Origin: Rhizobium sp. Q54
Lineage (GTDB): Bacteria; Pseudomonadota; Alphaproteobacteria; ATCC43930; CGMCC-115725
Length of the DNA: 43,432 nt
Assembly (NCBI GenBank): GCA_945861155.1
Contig: CAMATN010000031.1
Coordinates: 1-43,432, forward strand
Direction: 5' to 3'
The notes under the pieces are model-generated. The model was not told the DNA's origin and did no database searches. It saw nothing but the letters and a program-made list of their open reading frames with translations. The stretch's first letter is position 1, and each line of letters begins with the position of its first letter. The translations under genes and the position numbers were made by a program. Positions 33,644-40,960 of the stretch are shown here, one piece after another.

Positions 33644-34579
33644 ATGAGACCGCTGATCGTTATCGGGCGGATACCGAAGATCGAGTTCATGCGCTGGCAT
33701 GTGCCCGGTTTTGCTATTTCGCTGGCTTTGATCGTGCTGACGATCGGGAGTTTCTTCACGGTCGGGCTCAATTACGGCATCGACTTTGTCGGCGGCACGT
33801 TGATCGAGGCGCGAACGACGGACGGGCCGGCGGATCTCGCCGGGATGCGCGCGAAGCTCAACGCGCTCCACCTCGGCGACGCCTCGCTGCAGCAATTCGG
33901 CGGCCCGAACGACGTTCTGATCCGTCTGCCGCAACAGGCCGGCGGCGATCCCGCCCAGCAGAAAGCGGTGCGAGCGGCGCGCGAAGCCTTGGGTTCCAAT
34001 GTCGAATACCGCCGGGTCGAGGTGGTCGGTCCGAGCGTCGGCGGCGAACTAATCCGCGCCGGGGTGCTGGCGACCGTGCTCGCCCTTGGCGCGATCATGA
34101 TCTATGTGTGGTTCCGTTTCGAATGGCAGTTCGGCCTCGGCGCGATGGTGTCGACCTTGCACGACGTGGTCACCATGGTCGGGCTGTTCGTGATTTTTCA
34201 GCTCGAATTCAACCTGACGACCTTGGCGGCCATCCTGACGATCGCCGGCTATTCGATCAACGACACGGTCGTGATCTACGACCGCATGCGCGAAAACATG
34301 CGCAAGCATCGCACGATGCCGTTTCGCGACCTGATCGACCTGGCGCTCAACGAGACTCTGTCGCGCACGATCCTGACCGTCAGCACCGTCACACTCTCGG
34401 TGCTGGCGCTGTTGATCTTCGGCGGCGAGGTGCTGAGGGGTTTCAGCATCGCGATGCTGTGGGGCACCGCGATCGGGACGTACTCCTCGCTCTTCGTCGC
34501 CGCTCCGCTGCTCTATTACATCCAGCCGAACCGGCGCGCGATCGCCAAGGAGCCCGAACCCGCGACACCGGGCGCATAG
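33644..34579 (+). CDS. secF: Protein translocase subunit SecF
   Basis: This 311-residue partner of SecD has six helices, with LNYGIDFVGGTLIEARTTDG (F2-type) and TIAGYSINDTVVIYDRMREN (proton-path region). EWQFGLGAMVSTLHDVVTMV and STVTLSVLALLIFGGEVL are the other membrane blocks. I prefer ATG 33644 (MRPLIVIGRIPKIEFMR), since the 13 codons before it, in an open frame back to 33605, are not family-like. SecDF-YajC assists late steps of Sec export and membrane insertion. The following Mth938-type gene starts 10 bases after the stop, so it is probably in the same message. Confidence 0.95.
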   Translation: MRPLIVIGRIPKIEFMRWHVPGFAISLALIVLTIGSFFTVGLNYGIDFVGGTLIEARTTDGPADLAGMRAKLNALHLGDASLQQFGGPNDVLIRLPQQAGGDPAQQKAVRAAREALGSNVEYRRVEVVGPSVGGELIRAGVLATVLALGAIMIYVWFRFEWQFGLGAMVSTLHDVVTMVGLFVIFQLEFNLTTLAAILTIAGYSINDTVVIYDRMRENMRKHRTMPFRDLIDLALNETLSRTILTVSTVTLSVLALLIFGGEVLRGFSIAMLWGTAIGTYSSLFVAAPLLYYIQPNRRAIAKEPEPATPGA

Positions 34580-34589
34580 CGACGCCGAG

Positions 34590-34955
34590 GTGGAGCTGAT
34601 CCAGCTCGTTCCGCCCGGACGCCAGATCATCGAGCGTTACGGGCCAAGCGGATTTCGCGTCAGCGGCAAGATCTTTCTCGGGCCGGTCCTGGTGTTTCCC
34701 GATCTGACACTTGATTGGGCCGGCGCGGGAATGAGCCTTGAGGGCCTGGCCGGCGTGGTAGAGCGCGGCGGGGTCGATCTGCTGCTGCTCGGGCAGGGAC
34801 CCCGCATGGTTCCGCTGCCCGCGGCGTTGCGGTCCTGGCTCAAGGCAGGCGGCATTGCGGTCGAGGCGATGGATACCGGTGCGGCATGCCGGACCTACAA
34901 TTTGCTGCTGGCCGAGGACCGCCGCGTCGCCGCGGCGCTGCTGCTGCCGGCCTGA
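34590..34955 (+). CDS. Mth938-like (DUF498) domain protein
   Basis: This 121-residue alpha/beta protein has the Mth938/NDUFAF3 fold. Landmarks are the N-terminal IERYGPSGFRVSGKIFLGPVL, then the LLLLGQGPRMVPLP strand-turn and GIAVEAMDTGAACRTYNLLL with the conserved Asp-Thr. Human NDUFAF3 and bacterial relatives are linked to assembly of respiratory complex I. The start is GTG at 34590; no closer ATG keeps the fold. It is placed after secF with a 10-base gap, the usual alphaproteobacterial position. The NDUFAF6-type squalene/phytoene synthase relative that often follows directly is about 1.2 kb further on, separated here by a small gene, a palindromic repeat and sodB. Confidence 0.88.
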   Translation: MELIQLVPPGRQIIERYGPSGFRVSGKIFLGPVLVFPDLTLDWAGAGMSLEGLAGVVERGGVDLLLLGQGPRMVPLPAALRSWLKAGGIAVEAMDTGAACRTYNLLLAEDRRVAAALLLPA

Positions 34956-35008
34956 TCGATCTGCCCGTCTGGCACGCCGCTTGCTGCGGGTCCGAGCGGG
35001 AGGTGATC

Positions 35009-35245
35009 ATGGAGAACGGTCACGGCGCTGCGGGTCTAATGCCGTTTGGTATCGGCCATAATGGCGGGCCGCCGCTCGACCCCGGCGCCGGCTGGCGGCA
35101 TTTTTGCTGGAAGAAAGCGCACGCGAACGCCTGGAAAACGCCGCCGCGCGAGATTGCGCTGGCGCGTCTGGCGCGTGCCGAGGCGCTCGGCATCAGCTAC
35201 CGCGACTACACTGCGGCGCTGCTCGACACCGGCGTCCATTTGTAG
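35009..35245 (+). CDS. Conserved 78-residue protein with a GHNGGPP motif
   Basis: This small protein has MPFGIGHNGGPPLDPGAGWRH near its N-terminus, then FCWKKAHANAWKTPPREIAL. The rest is helical: ARLARAEALGISYRDYTAALLD. I recall similar short proteins in Rhizobiales genomes, annotated only as hypothetical. The Trp-Lys-Arg-rich helix and the Arg-Asp-Tyr end suggest nucleic acid or protein binding, without proof. The ATG at 35009 has GGGAGG about 6 bases upstream, so translation is credible. It is 53 bases after the Mth938 gene and is followed by a palindromic repeat, which may mark the end of the secDF transcript. Confidence 0.7.
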   Translation: MENGHGAAGLMPFGIGHNGGPPLDPGAGWRHFCWKKAHANAWKTPPREIALARLARAEALGISYRDYTAALLDTGVHL

Positions 35246-35260
35246 CGCGAATGATCGTCT

Positions 35261-35390
35261 CACCACGGAGATACGGAGAAGAAAACATAACGCCGGCCCG
35301 GACGTCGCAAGGGATCAGAGGCGCTACGCGCCCCGTTGGGTTTTCCCTTGCACCCTCCGCGGTAGATTCCTTCTCCGTGCCTCCGTGGTG
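35261..35390. repeat. Large palindromic intergenic repeat, family D
   Basis: The outer arms are 35261-35281 and 35370-35390 (21 bases, two mismatches), starting CACCACGGAG and ending CTCCGTGGTG. The 88 bases between contain a second partial dyad around GGCGCTACGCGCC. The element fills the gap between the 78-residue gene and convergent sodB. It is of the CACGGAG type often seen scattered in alphaproteobacterial genomes; there is only one copy in this window. Confidence 0.8.
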
Positions 35391-35407
35391 AATTGTCAGG
35401 AGGCCGA

Positions 35408-36010
35408 TCAGCGCGCCTTGGACAGGTTTTGCGCGACGAAATCCCAATTGACGAGGTGATCGAGAAACGCCTGGACGAAGTCCGGCCGGCGGTTCTGGTA
35501 GTCGAGATAATAGGCGTGCTCCCACACATCGCAGGTCAGCAGCGCGTTTCCGCCCTCGGCCAGCGGGTTCACCGCGTTGGGCGTGCGGGTGATCGAGAGC
35601 TTGCCGCCGCTGGCGACGAGCCAGGCCCAGCCGCTGCCGAACTGGCCGACCGCGGCCGCCTTGAAATCATCCTTGAACTTGGCGAGGCCACCGAGATCGC
35701 GGTCGATCGCCTGAGCGATGTTGCCGCTCGGCGCGCCGCCACCCTGCGGCTTCATGCAGTTCCAGAAGAAGGTGTGGTTCCACACCTGGGCGGCGTTGTT
35801 GAACACACCGGCCTTGGATGCGTCCTTGGCAGTCGCCTGGATGATTTCCTCGAGCGACTGGTTCTCCATCGGCGAGCCTTTGACCAGATTGTTCAGATTG
35901 GTCACATAGGCCTGATGGTGCTTGCCGTGGTGGAAATCGAGCGTCTGCGCGGAAGTATGCGGCTCCAGCGCGTTTTTCGGATAAGGCAGGGGCGGCAGTT
36001 CAAAAGCCAT
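35408..36010 (-). CDS. sodB: Iron superoxide dismutase
   Basis: This 200-residue enzyme converts superoxide to O2 and H2O2 in the cytoplasm. Metal ligands are H27 (DFHHGKHHQAYV), H79 (VWNHTFFW), D161 and H165 (CDVWEHAYYLDY). Q75 in NNAAQVW is the outer-sphere glutamine that marks the Fe type. AVGQFGSGWAWLV and QNRRPDFV are standard. The ATG at 36010 gives a family-standard MAFELPPLPYPKNAL start; the frame continues upstream without homology. It has no signal peptide. It is divergent from the squalene-synthase-like gene and converges on the palindromic repeat D. Confidence 0.96.
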   Translation of the reverse strand: MAFELPPLPYPKNALEPHTSAQTLDFHHGKHHQAYVTNLNNLVKGSPMENQSLEEIIQATAKDASKAGVFNNAAQVWNHTFFWNCMKPQGGGAPSGNIAQAIDRDLGGLAKFKDDFKAAAVGQFGSGWAWLVASGGKLSITRTPNAVNPLAEGGNALLTCDVWEHAYYLDYQNRRPDFVQAFLDHLVNWDFVAQNLSKAR

Positions 36011-36115
36011 GGCTATCCCTTGACGATGGTTGAGTGACGACGCGTGCGGGAAGATATTGTGATCGCTGAAACGCACTACCCAACGTCGCGTTCCGCGGGG
36101 CGGAGCATATCGCCA

Positions 36116-36934
36116 ATGGCGGCGCTCGTACAACGGCACGACCGCGACCGCTATCAGACCGCGCTGTTTGCGCCGGCCAATCGGCGCGAGGCGCTGTTCG
36201 CGCTCTACGCCTTCAACTACGAGATTGCGCGGGTGCGCGAGAGCGTGACCCAGCCGATGCTTGGGCAGATCCGTCTGCAATGGTGGCGCGAGATCGTCGA
36301 TGGCGCGTATGCCGGCGCGGCGCGGCGTCAGCACGAGGTGGCCGGGCCGCTCGCCGAGATCATTTGCGACCACGCGCTGACCCGCACTCATCTCGATCGC
36401 CTGATCGATACGCGCGATCGCGATCTGGCCGACGAGCCGCCGGCTGATCTGGCGGCGCTTGAGGATTATGCCGAGGGCAGTTCGGCGACGCTGCTAGCCC
36501 TGGCGCTCGAGGTGCTTGGCGCGCCGGTCGCCGATGCCGCCGCGCGCGGGATCGGCATCGCCTATGCGCTCGCCGGGCTGCTGCGCGCCATGCCGCACCA
36601 TGCCCGCGCTCGGCGGCAATACATTCCGGCGGACATCGCCGCGCGCGTCGGGCTCGATCCGGCCGACTACGCCGGGCTGCGAGCCAGCCCCGCGTTGCGC
36701 ATGGCTGTCGCGGAGATTGCGGAGGCGGCAACCGCCCATTTGCGGGCTGCGCGCCGGCATCGGTCCGATATCAGTCGAGCGGCGCGCGCCGCCTTGTTGC
36801 CGGCCGTGATCGCGGCTCGGTACCTGGCGCGGGTCGAACGGGCCGGCTACGACCCGTTCGCGCCCGAGCTGGCGATTCCCGATACGCTGCAGAGCTGGCG
36901 GCTGTTCGCCGCCGCGCTCCGCGGCAGGTTCTGA
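36116..36934 (+). CDS. Squalene/phytoene synthase-like protein (NDUFAF6 type)
   Basis: This 272-residue trans-isoprenyl-fold protein resembles mitochondrial NDUFAF6, a complex I assembly factor. The N-terminal DRDRYQTALFAPANRREALF is followed by ALYAFNYEIARVRESV and MLGQIRLQWWREIVDG, all family-typical. The first Asp-rich site of true synthases (DxxxD) is not obvious; the second region has DTRDRDLADEPPAD. GIGIAYALAGLLRAM and RRQYIPADIA are also recognisable. It is therefore probably not a terpene enzyme. I choose ATG 36116; a GTG at 36044 would add 24 residues. With the Mth938 gene it forms a pair of complex-I-factor relatives. Confidence 0.85.
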   Translation: MAALVQRHDRDRYQTALFAPANRREALFALYAFNYEIARVRESVTQPMLGQIRLQWWREIVDGAYAGAARRQHEVAGPLAEIICDHALTRTHLDRLIDTRDRDLADEPPADLAALEDYAEGSSATLLALALEVLGAPVADAAARGIGIAYALAGLLRAMPHHARARRQYIPADIAARVGLDPADYAGLRASPALRMAVAEIAEAATAHLRAARRHRSDISRAARAALLPAVIAARYLARVERAGYDPFAPELAIPDTLQSWRLFAAALRGRF

Positions 36935-36938
36935 CCCC

Positions 36939-37445
36939 CTAGTACCGGTGCGCCGCGAACACCATCGCGTACAGCATCGGGATGGACAGCATCGTGTTGA
37001 CGCGCGACGCGAGCCCGGCGATGCGGCGAGCGGCGTTGACCTCGTCGGGCGTTGCCTGGACGACGCCCATCACCTTCTGCTGGTTCGGCCAGATCACCAG
37101 CCACACGTTGAGGAACATGATGAAGCCGAGCCACATGCCCCAGCCTATCGCCGTGGTCTTATAGTGCGGATGCGGATCGGGGATGCCGAGCGCCAGCGCG
37201 CTGAGCAGATAGCCTTGCATCCAGGCGACGATCAGCCCGGTGACGAGCGTCGCCACCGCACCCCAGCGGAACCAGAACAGCGCCTCGGGCAGGATGTAGC
37301 GGACGATCGCCGGGCGCAGCTCCGCTGGAATCGTCGGCATCGTCGGCGTCTGGGTGAAGTTGAAGTACCAGAGGTGGCCGATCCACATGATGCCGCTGAT
37401 CACGTGAAGCCACCGGAAACAAACCGACCACCATTGGAAATCCAT
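36939..37445 (-). CDS. PuuD-like integral membrane protein (urate oxidase N-terminal-type)
   Basis: This 168-residue protein has four predicted helices: RWLHVISGIMWIGHLWYFNF, then AVATLVTGLIVAWMQGYLLS, TAIGWGMWLGFIMFLNVWLV and a C-terminal SIPMLYAMVFAAHRY. H14 and H24 in the first helix look like possible heme or metal ligands. It resembles the membrane part of PuuD urate hydroxylase (Pfam Urate_ox_N) but lacks the cytochrome c part of the full enzyme. Stand-alone forms are widespread and their function is not proved. It is preceded 21 bases upstream by a 30-residue membrane peptide on the same strand, so the two are probably translated together. It converges on the squalene-synthase-like gene. 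Confidence 0.8.
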   Translation of the reverse strand: MDFQWWSVCFRWLHVISGIMWIGHLWYFNFTQTPTMPTIPAELRPAIVRYILPEALFWFRWGAVATLVTGLIVAWMQGYLLSALALGIPDPHPHYKTTAIGWGMWLGFIMFLNVWLVIWPNQQKVMGVVQATPDEVNAARRIAGLASRVNTMLSIPMLYAMVFAAHRY

Positions 37446-37466
37446 CGCCCGTCCCCCCTTTTTGTC

Positions 37467-37559
37467 TCACGCCATCGCGCGAATGATGATCGCCAGGATG
37501 ATCGTCAGCACGACCCCGGCGCCGATTGTCGCCCATAGATTGTTCAAGAGCTTTTCCAT
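37467..37559 (-). CDS. 30-residue single-helix membrane peptide
   Basis: The minus strand from ATG 37559 encodes MEKLLNNLWATIGAGVVLTI and then ten more residues ending RAMA, followed by TGA. The core is one strongly hydrophobic helix with charged ends, like small respiratory-complex subunits. GGGGGAG lies about 8 bases before the ATG, and a weak promoter-like pair (GACAAA complement at 37627-37632, AGAATA complement at 37605-37610) lies upstream. The peptide gene ends 21 bases before the PuuD-like gene. It may be a small subunit or assembly partner of that protein. It is too short for usual gene finders and I know no named family for it. Confidence 0.55.
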   Translation of the reverse strand: MEKLLNNLWATIGAGVVLTIILAIIIRAMA

Positions 37560-37718
37560 CCCGCTTTCTCCCCCGGTTGATGGCGGGCCAAACTTACGGT
37601 TGAGAGAATAGCAAGATAAATGGTGCGACAAAATGCGCGTTTTCGGCGAGGCAGGGGCGCGCGAAAGCCGCCCCCTGGGGACCCCGTTAGGACCGGCGGC
37701 GAGGGGACGCGAAGCGGC

Positions 37719-38516
37719 TTATCGCCCCTGGAAATTGGGTAATCGGCGCTCGCCCATCGCCTTGATGCCCTCCTGGAAATCCTCGGTGCGGCGCAGCCAG
37801 TCCTGCTCCACGAGCTCGCGCTCGGTCGCCGCCTCGACCGCGTCTATCAGGCCGCGCCGCACGGTTTCGCGGGTCGCGAGAACCGCGAGTGGGGCCGATT
37901 GCGCGATCTCCAGGGCCAAAGCCTGCGCCGCGCCGCGCACCTCGGCCTGCGGCACCAGCACATCGGCCAGCCCGATGCGGACGGCTTCGTCGCCCGCGAT
38001 GCGTCGTCCGGTATAGAACAGGAGGGCCGCCTGCTGCGCCCCGACGAGGCGGGGCAGGGTGACGGTCAGGCCAAAGCCGGGATGGAAACCGAGCCGGTTG
38101 AAATTGGCGCTGAACCGCGCTTCCGCGCAGGTCACCCGGAAATCGGGAACCAGCGCGAGGCCGAGCCCGCCGCCGACCGCCGCCCCGTGGACCGCGCCGA
38201 TGATGGGCTTGGCCGTGCGGAACAGGCGAATCGCCTCCTTGTAGAGGTGCCGGCCGGCGCCGCTGCGGGCCGATTCCTGGACCGTGCCGGTATCCATGCG
38301 TTTGGCGAAATCGGCGCCGGCGCAGAACGAGCGGCCCTGCGCGGCGAGCACGATGGCGCGGCAAGCCGGGTCGGAATCGAGCCGCTCGAAGGCCTGTCCG
38401 ATCTCGGCGATCAACTCGCTGTCGAAGAAATTATGCGGCGGGCGGCGCATCTCGACGGTGAAGACCATGCCGTCTGAGGTGACGGCGATCTCCGTGAAGC
38501 CGGTGTAGTCGGTCAT
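37719..38516 (-). CDS. Crotonase-fold protein lacking both hydratase glutamates
   Basis: This 265-residue member of the enoyl-CoA hydratase/isomerase family has the oxyanion and CoA region RSFCAGADFAKRM, then IGAVHGAAVGGGLGLALVPD. FSANFNRLGFHPGFGLT follows. Aligned by eye to mammalian enoyl-CoA hydratase, Glu144 (GGCELAM) is Gly here (GGGLGLAL), and Glu164 (PEILLG) falls on Phe (NFNRLG). So water addition by the usual mechanism is unlikely; isomerase, hydrolase, decarboxylase or another crotonase activity is possible. ATG 38516 has AGGGAG nine bases upstream. It lies last in the acyl-CoA cluster, separated from the ligase gene by palindrome B. Confidence 0.88.
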   Translation of the reverse strand: MTDYTGFTEIAVTSDGMVFTVEMRRPPHNFFDSELIAEIGQAFERLDSDPACRAIVLAAQGRSFCAGADFAKRMDTGTVQESARSGAGRHLYKEAIRLFRTAKPIIGAVHGAAVGGGLGLALVPDFRVTCAEARFSANFNRLGFHPGFGLTVTLPRLVGAQQAALLFYTGRRIAGDEAVRIGLADVLVPQAEVRGAAQALALEIAQSAPLAVLATRETVRRGLIDAVEAATERELVEQDWLRRTEDFQEGIKAMGERRLPNFQGR

Positions 38517-38560
38517 TGTCAAGCTCTCCCTGCTAGGCCGCCGCGGGCAGCAATTTCTAT

Positions 38561-38640
38561 GTCATCCCGGCGAAGGCCGGGATCCACTGATCCGCCGCAC
38601 GAGCGGTTGAAGGGTGGATCCCGGCCTTCGCCGGGATGAC
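38561..38640. repeat. Perfect 25-base inverted repeat, family B
   Basis: The arms 38561-38585 and 38616-38640 are exact reverse complements, with a 30-base loop. They start GTCATCCCGG and end CCGGGATGAC. The element lies between the ADP-forming ligase gene (upstream in transcription) and the crotonase-fold gene. This sequence type is a frequent dispersed palindrome of alphaproteobacteria. As RNA it would make a very stable hairpin between two genes on one strand. Confidence 0.88.
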
Positions 38641-38660
38641 AATTTAGATTTTACCACTGT

Positions 38661-40793
38661 TCAGCGCTTGACAATCAGCGCGTCGACGATCGTCAGACCC
38701 TCGCCGGCGGGGTGGACGATCACCGGGTTGAGGTCGATCTCGGCGATCGCGTCCGCATGGTCGGCGGCAAAGCGCGACAGCGCGACCATCAGCTCGGCCA
38801 GGGCGGCGCGGTCGGCGGCGGGCTCGCCGCGCACCCCGTCGAGGATGGCCGCGCCCTTCAATTCGCCGATCAGCTCCAGTGCCTCCTCGATGCCGAGTGG
38901 GACCGGAGCGAACGCGACATCGCGCAATATTTCGACATGGATGCCGCCGAGCCCGACCATCAGCATCGGGCCGAAATCGGGATCGCGCGTGACCCCGAGG
39001 ATAATCTCGACGCCGCGGGGCGCCATCGCCTGGACCAGTACGCCCTCGATCGCCGCGCTCGGATGCGCTGCCCGGGCCCGCGCCAGCACCGACCGGTAGG
39101 CCTCGTGCACCGCCGCCGCGCCGCTGACCCCGAGCGCCACAGCGCCGGCCTCGGTCTTGTGCAATATGTCGGGCGATTGCACCTTCAATGCGACCGCGCC
39201 GCCTATCCTGGCGGCGGCCGCGGCGGCCACCTCCTCGCTCAGCGCCAAGGTCTCCGGCGGCAACGGCACGCCGTAGTGCGCGAGCAGCGCCTTCGAGGCA
39301 ATTTCGGTCAGCACCGGGCCGGATTGGGCGAGCGCGCGCGCGACCTCGTCGCGCGGCATCGGCGGGGCAGGGGGCGCGGCCGCCCGCTTGGCGACGCGCT
39401 CGCGGAACCGGCCGTAATCGACCAGCGCGCGGATCGCCCGGGCGCAGCTCGGCATCGAGGTGTAGCAGGGGATGCCGGCCTGGCCCAACGTGGCGATCGC
39501 CAGCGGGGACGCGGTCGTATAGGTCGACATCAGGATCGGCTTGTCGCTCGAAGCGGCGATCCCGGCCAATTCCTCGGCCATCTTCCTGGCCCGGCTGTCG
39601 TTGGCCAGCGAGCTGATCAACAGGATCGTGTCTATGCATTTCGACTCGCGCACGATCTCGACCATCGGCGCGTAGCCGACTTCGCCGATCGCCTGCGCCG
39701 TCGCGTCGATCGGGTTCAGCGCCGAGGCGTAGGAGGGCAGCAGCGCCATCAGGCGCTGTTGGAGCTCGTCCTCCAATACGGGCAGTTCGAGCCCGTGCGC
39801 CGACAGGATATCGGCCATCCACACCGCGCTGCCGCCCGAGCCGGTAATGATCGCCACCCGGTTGCCGCGCGGCAGCGGGCAATAGGCGAAGGCCGTTGCG
39901 ACATCGACCATGTGGTCGAGGTCCTCGCCCCGAATGATGCCGTGATGGCGGAAGATCGCATCGTCGGCCAGGCCGGCGCGGGCCAGCGACCCGGTATGCG
40001 AGGCGGCGGCGCGGCGGCCCGCGTCGGAGCGTCCGACCTTGGCGACGATCATCGGTTTACCGGCGCGCGCGGCCTTGTCGGCGACGGCGCGAAAGCGGGC
40101 GGTATCGCGAATGCCTTCGAGGTAGCACATGAAGATGTCGGCGCCGCCGGCATCGAGCACCCAATCGATATAATCGTGGGCTTCGAGCACGGTCTGGTTG
40201 CCGGCGCTGATCTGGTAGGTGAATTTGAGCTGGCGGTCGCGCCCCCGGCTCAAAAAGGCGAAGGTCAGCGCGCCGCTTTGGCAGGTGACCGCGATCGGCT
40301 TGGCGCGGCTGTGCTCCGGCAGCAGCGGCATTTTCGGGTCGTGGAACACCGGGCTGAAGGTCGCGACCAGCGGGCGCAGCGGGTTGACGAGGCCCTCCGA
40401 ATTCGGTCCGGCTATGACCATGCCGGTGCGCGTCGCGAGCGCCCGCAATGCGGCGTCGCGCGCCGCTGCCTCCTCGCTTTTCTCCTCGCCGAAACCGGAG
40501 CTGATGATAACCGCCGCCGGGATGCCGCGCGCGGCGCATTGCTCGATCGTCGAGACGACATGCGCCGCCGGCACCAGGATCACCGCGAGGTCTGCGGCTT
40601 CCGGCAGGTCGGCGATCGCGGCGTAGGCCTTGTGTCCGAGCACCTCGCTCTGGCTGCGTGTCACCGGATAGATCCGGCCGGGGAAACCGTGCTCGATCAG
40701 CTGGTGGGTCAGCCGGCCGCGCAGCGACTGGTCGGCCGAAGCGCCGACGATGGCGACGCTGTCGGGCGAGAGAAGAGGACGAAGATCGGGCAT
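38661..40793 (-). CDS. ADP-forming acyl-CoA synthetase (acetate-CoA ligase family)
   Basis: This 710-residue fused ACD-type enzyme has an N-terminal CoA-binding Rossmann domain (SPDSVAIVGASADQSLRGRL, IYPVTRSQSEVLGHKAYA). Succinyl-CoA-synthetase-like domains follow, with catalytic phospho-His H266 in RRAAASHTGSLARAG. The C-terminal ATP-grasp part (about 485-710) has EIASKALLAHYGVPLPPET and GAVALKVQSPDILHKTEAGA. It forms acyl-CoA with ATP to ADP and Pi, or reverses to make ATP. The acid substrate is unknown; neighbours suggest a branched, aromatic or other organic acid. MPDLRPL at 40793 is preferred over a 10-codon extension. It has palindrome B after and palindrome C before. Confidence 0.92.
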   Translation of the reverse strand: MPDLRPLLSPDSVAIVGASADQSLRGRLTHQLIEHGFPGRIYPVTRSQSEVLGHKAYAAIADLPEAADLAVILVPAAHVVSTIEQCAARGIPAAVIISSGFGEEKSEEAAARDAALRALATRTGMVIAGPNSEGLVNPLRPLVATFSPVFHDPKMPLLPEHSRAKPIAVTCQSGALTFAFLSRGRDRQLKFTYQISAGNQTVLEAHDYIDWVLDAGGADIFMCYLEGIRDTARFRAVADKAARAGKPMIVAKVGRSDAGRRAAASHTGSLARAGLADDAIFRHHGIIRGEDLDHMVDVATAFAYCPLPRGNRVAIITGSGGSAVWMADILSAHGLELPVLEDELQQRLMALLPSYASALNPIDATAQAIGEVGYAPMVEIVRESKCIDTILLISSLANDSRARKMAEELAGIAASSDKPILMSTYTTASPLAIATLGQAGIPCYTSMPSCARAIRALVDYGRFRERVAKRAAAPPAPPMPRDEVARALAQSGPVLTEIASKALLAHYGVPLPPETLALSEEVAAAAAARIGGAVALKVQSPDILHKTEAGAVALGVSGAAAVHEAYRSVLARARAAHPSAAIEGVLVQAMAPRGVEIILGVTRDPDFGPMLMVGLGGIHVEILRDVAFAPVPLGIEEALELIGELKGAAILDGVRGEPAADRAALAELMVALSRFAADHADAIAEIDLNPVIVHPAGEGLTIVDALIVKR

Positions 40794-40827
40794 GCAGTAA
40801 CCTATGCGACGTGCCGCATCCACGCCC

Positions 40828-40944
40828 TGCGTCCTTCGAGACGCGCCCTTCGGGCGCTCCTCAGGATGAGGTACAAAGTGGATGGCATTGACAAAGATCC
40901 CTCATCCTGAGGAGGTCGCGAAGCGGCCGTCTCGAAGGACGCAC
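40828..40944. repeat. Large palindromic repeat, family C (copy 1)
   Basis: The outer 16-base arms (40828-40843 and 40929-40944) are perfect reverse complements starting TGCGTCCTTCGAGACG. The inner arms CTCCTCAGGATGAG (40857-40870) and CTCATCCTGAGGAG (40901-40914) are also perfect. Each half has a small side stem, for example CGCCC/GGGCG at 40843-40855. The whole forms a cruciform-like structure. It lies between the two-subunit dehydrogenase genes and the ligase gene. A second, truncated copy is at 43336. Confidence 0.9.
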
Positions 40945-40960
40945 GGCGCTGTTCCAGCGT

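Noticed and set aside
38712-40910. A 732-codon open frame on the plus strand
   Set aside because: It is antisense to the ADP-forming ligase gene. Its translation is Arg/Gly/Asp-rich without any recognisable domain, and the minus-strand gene has clear motifs. High GC leaves antisense frames open.
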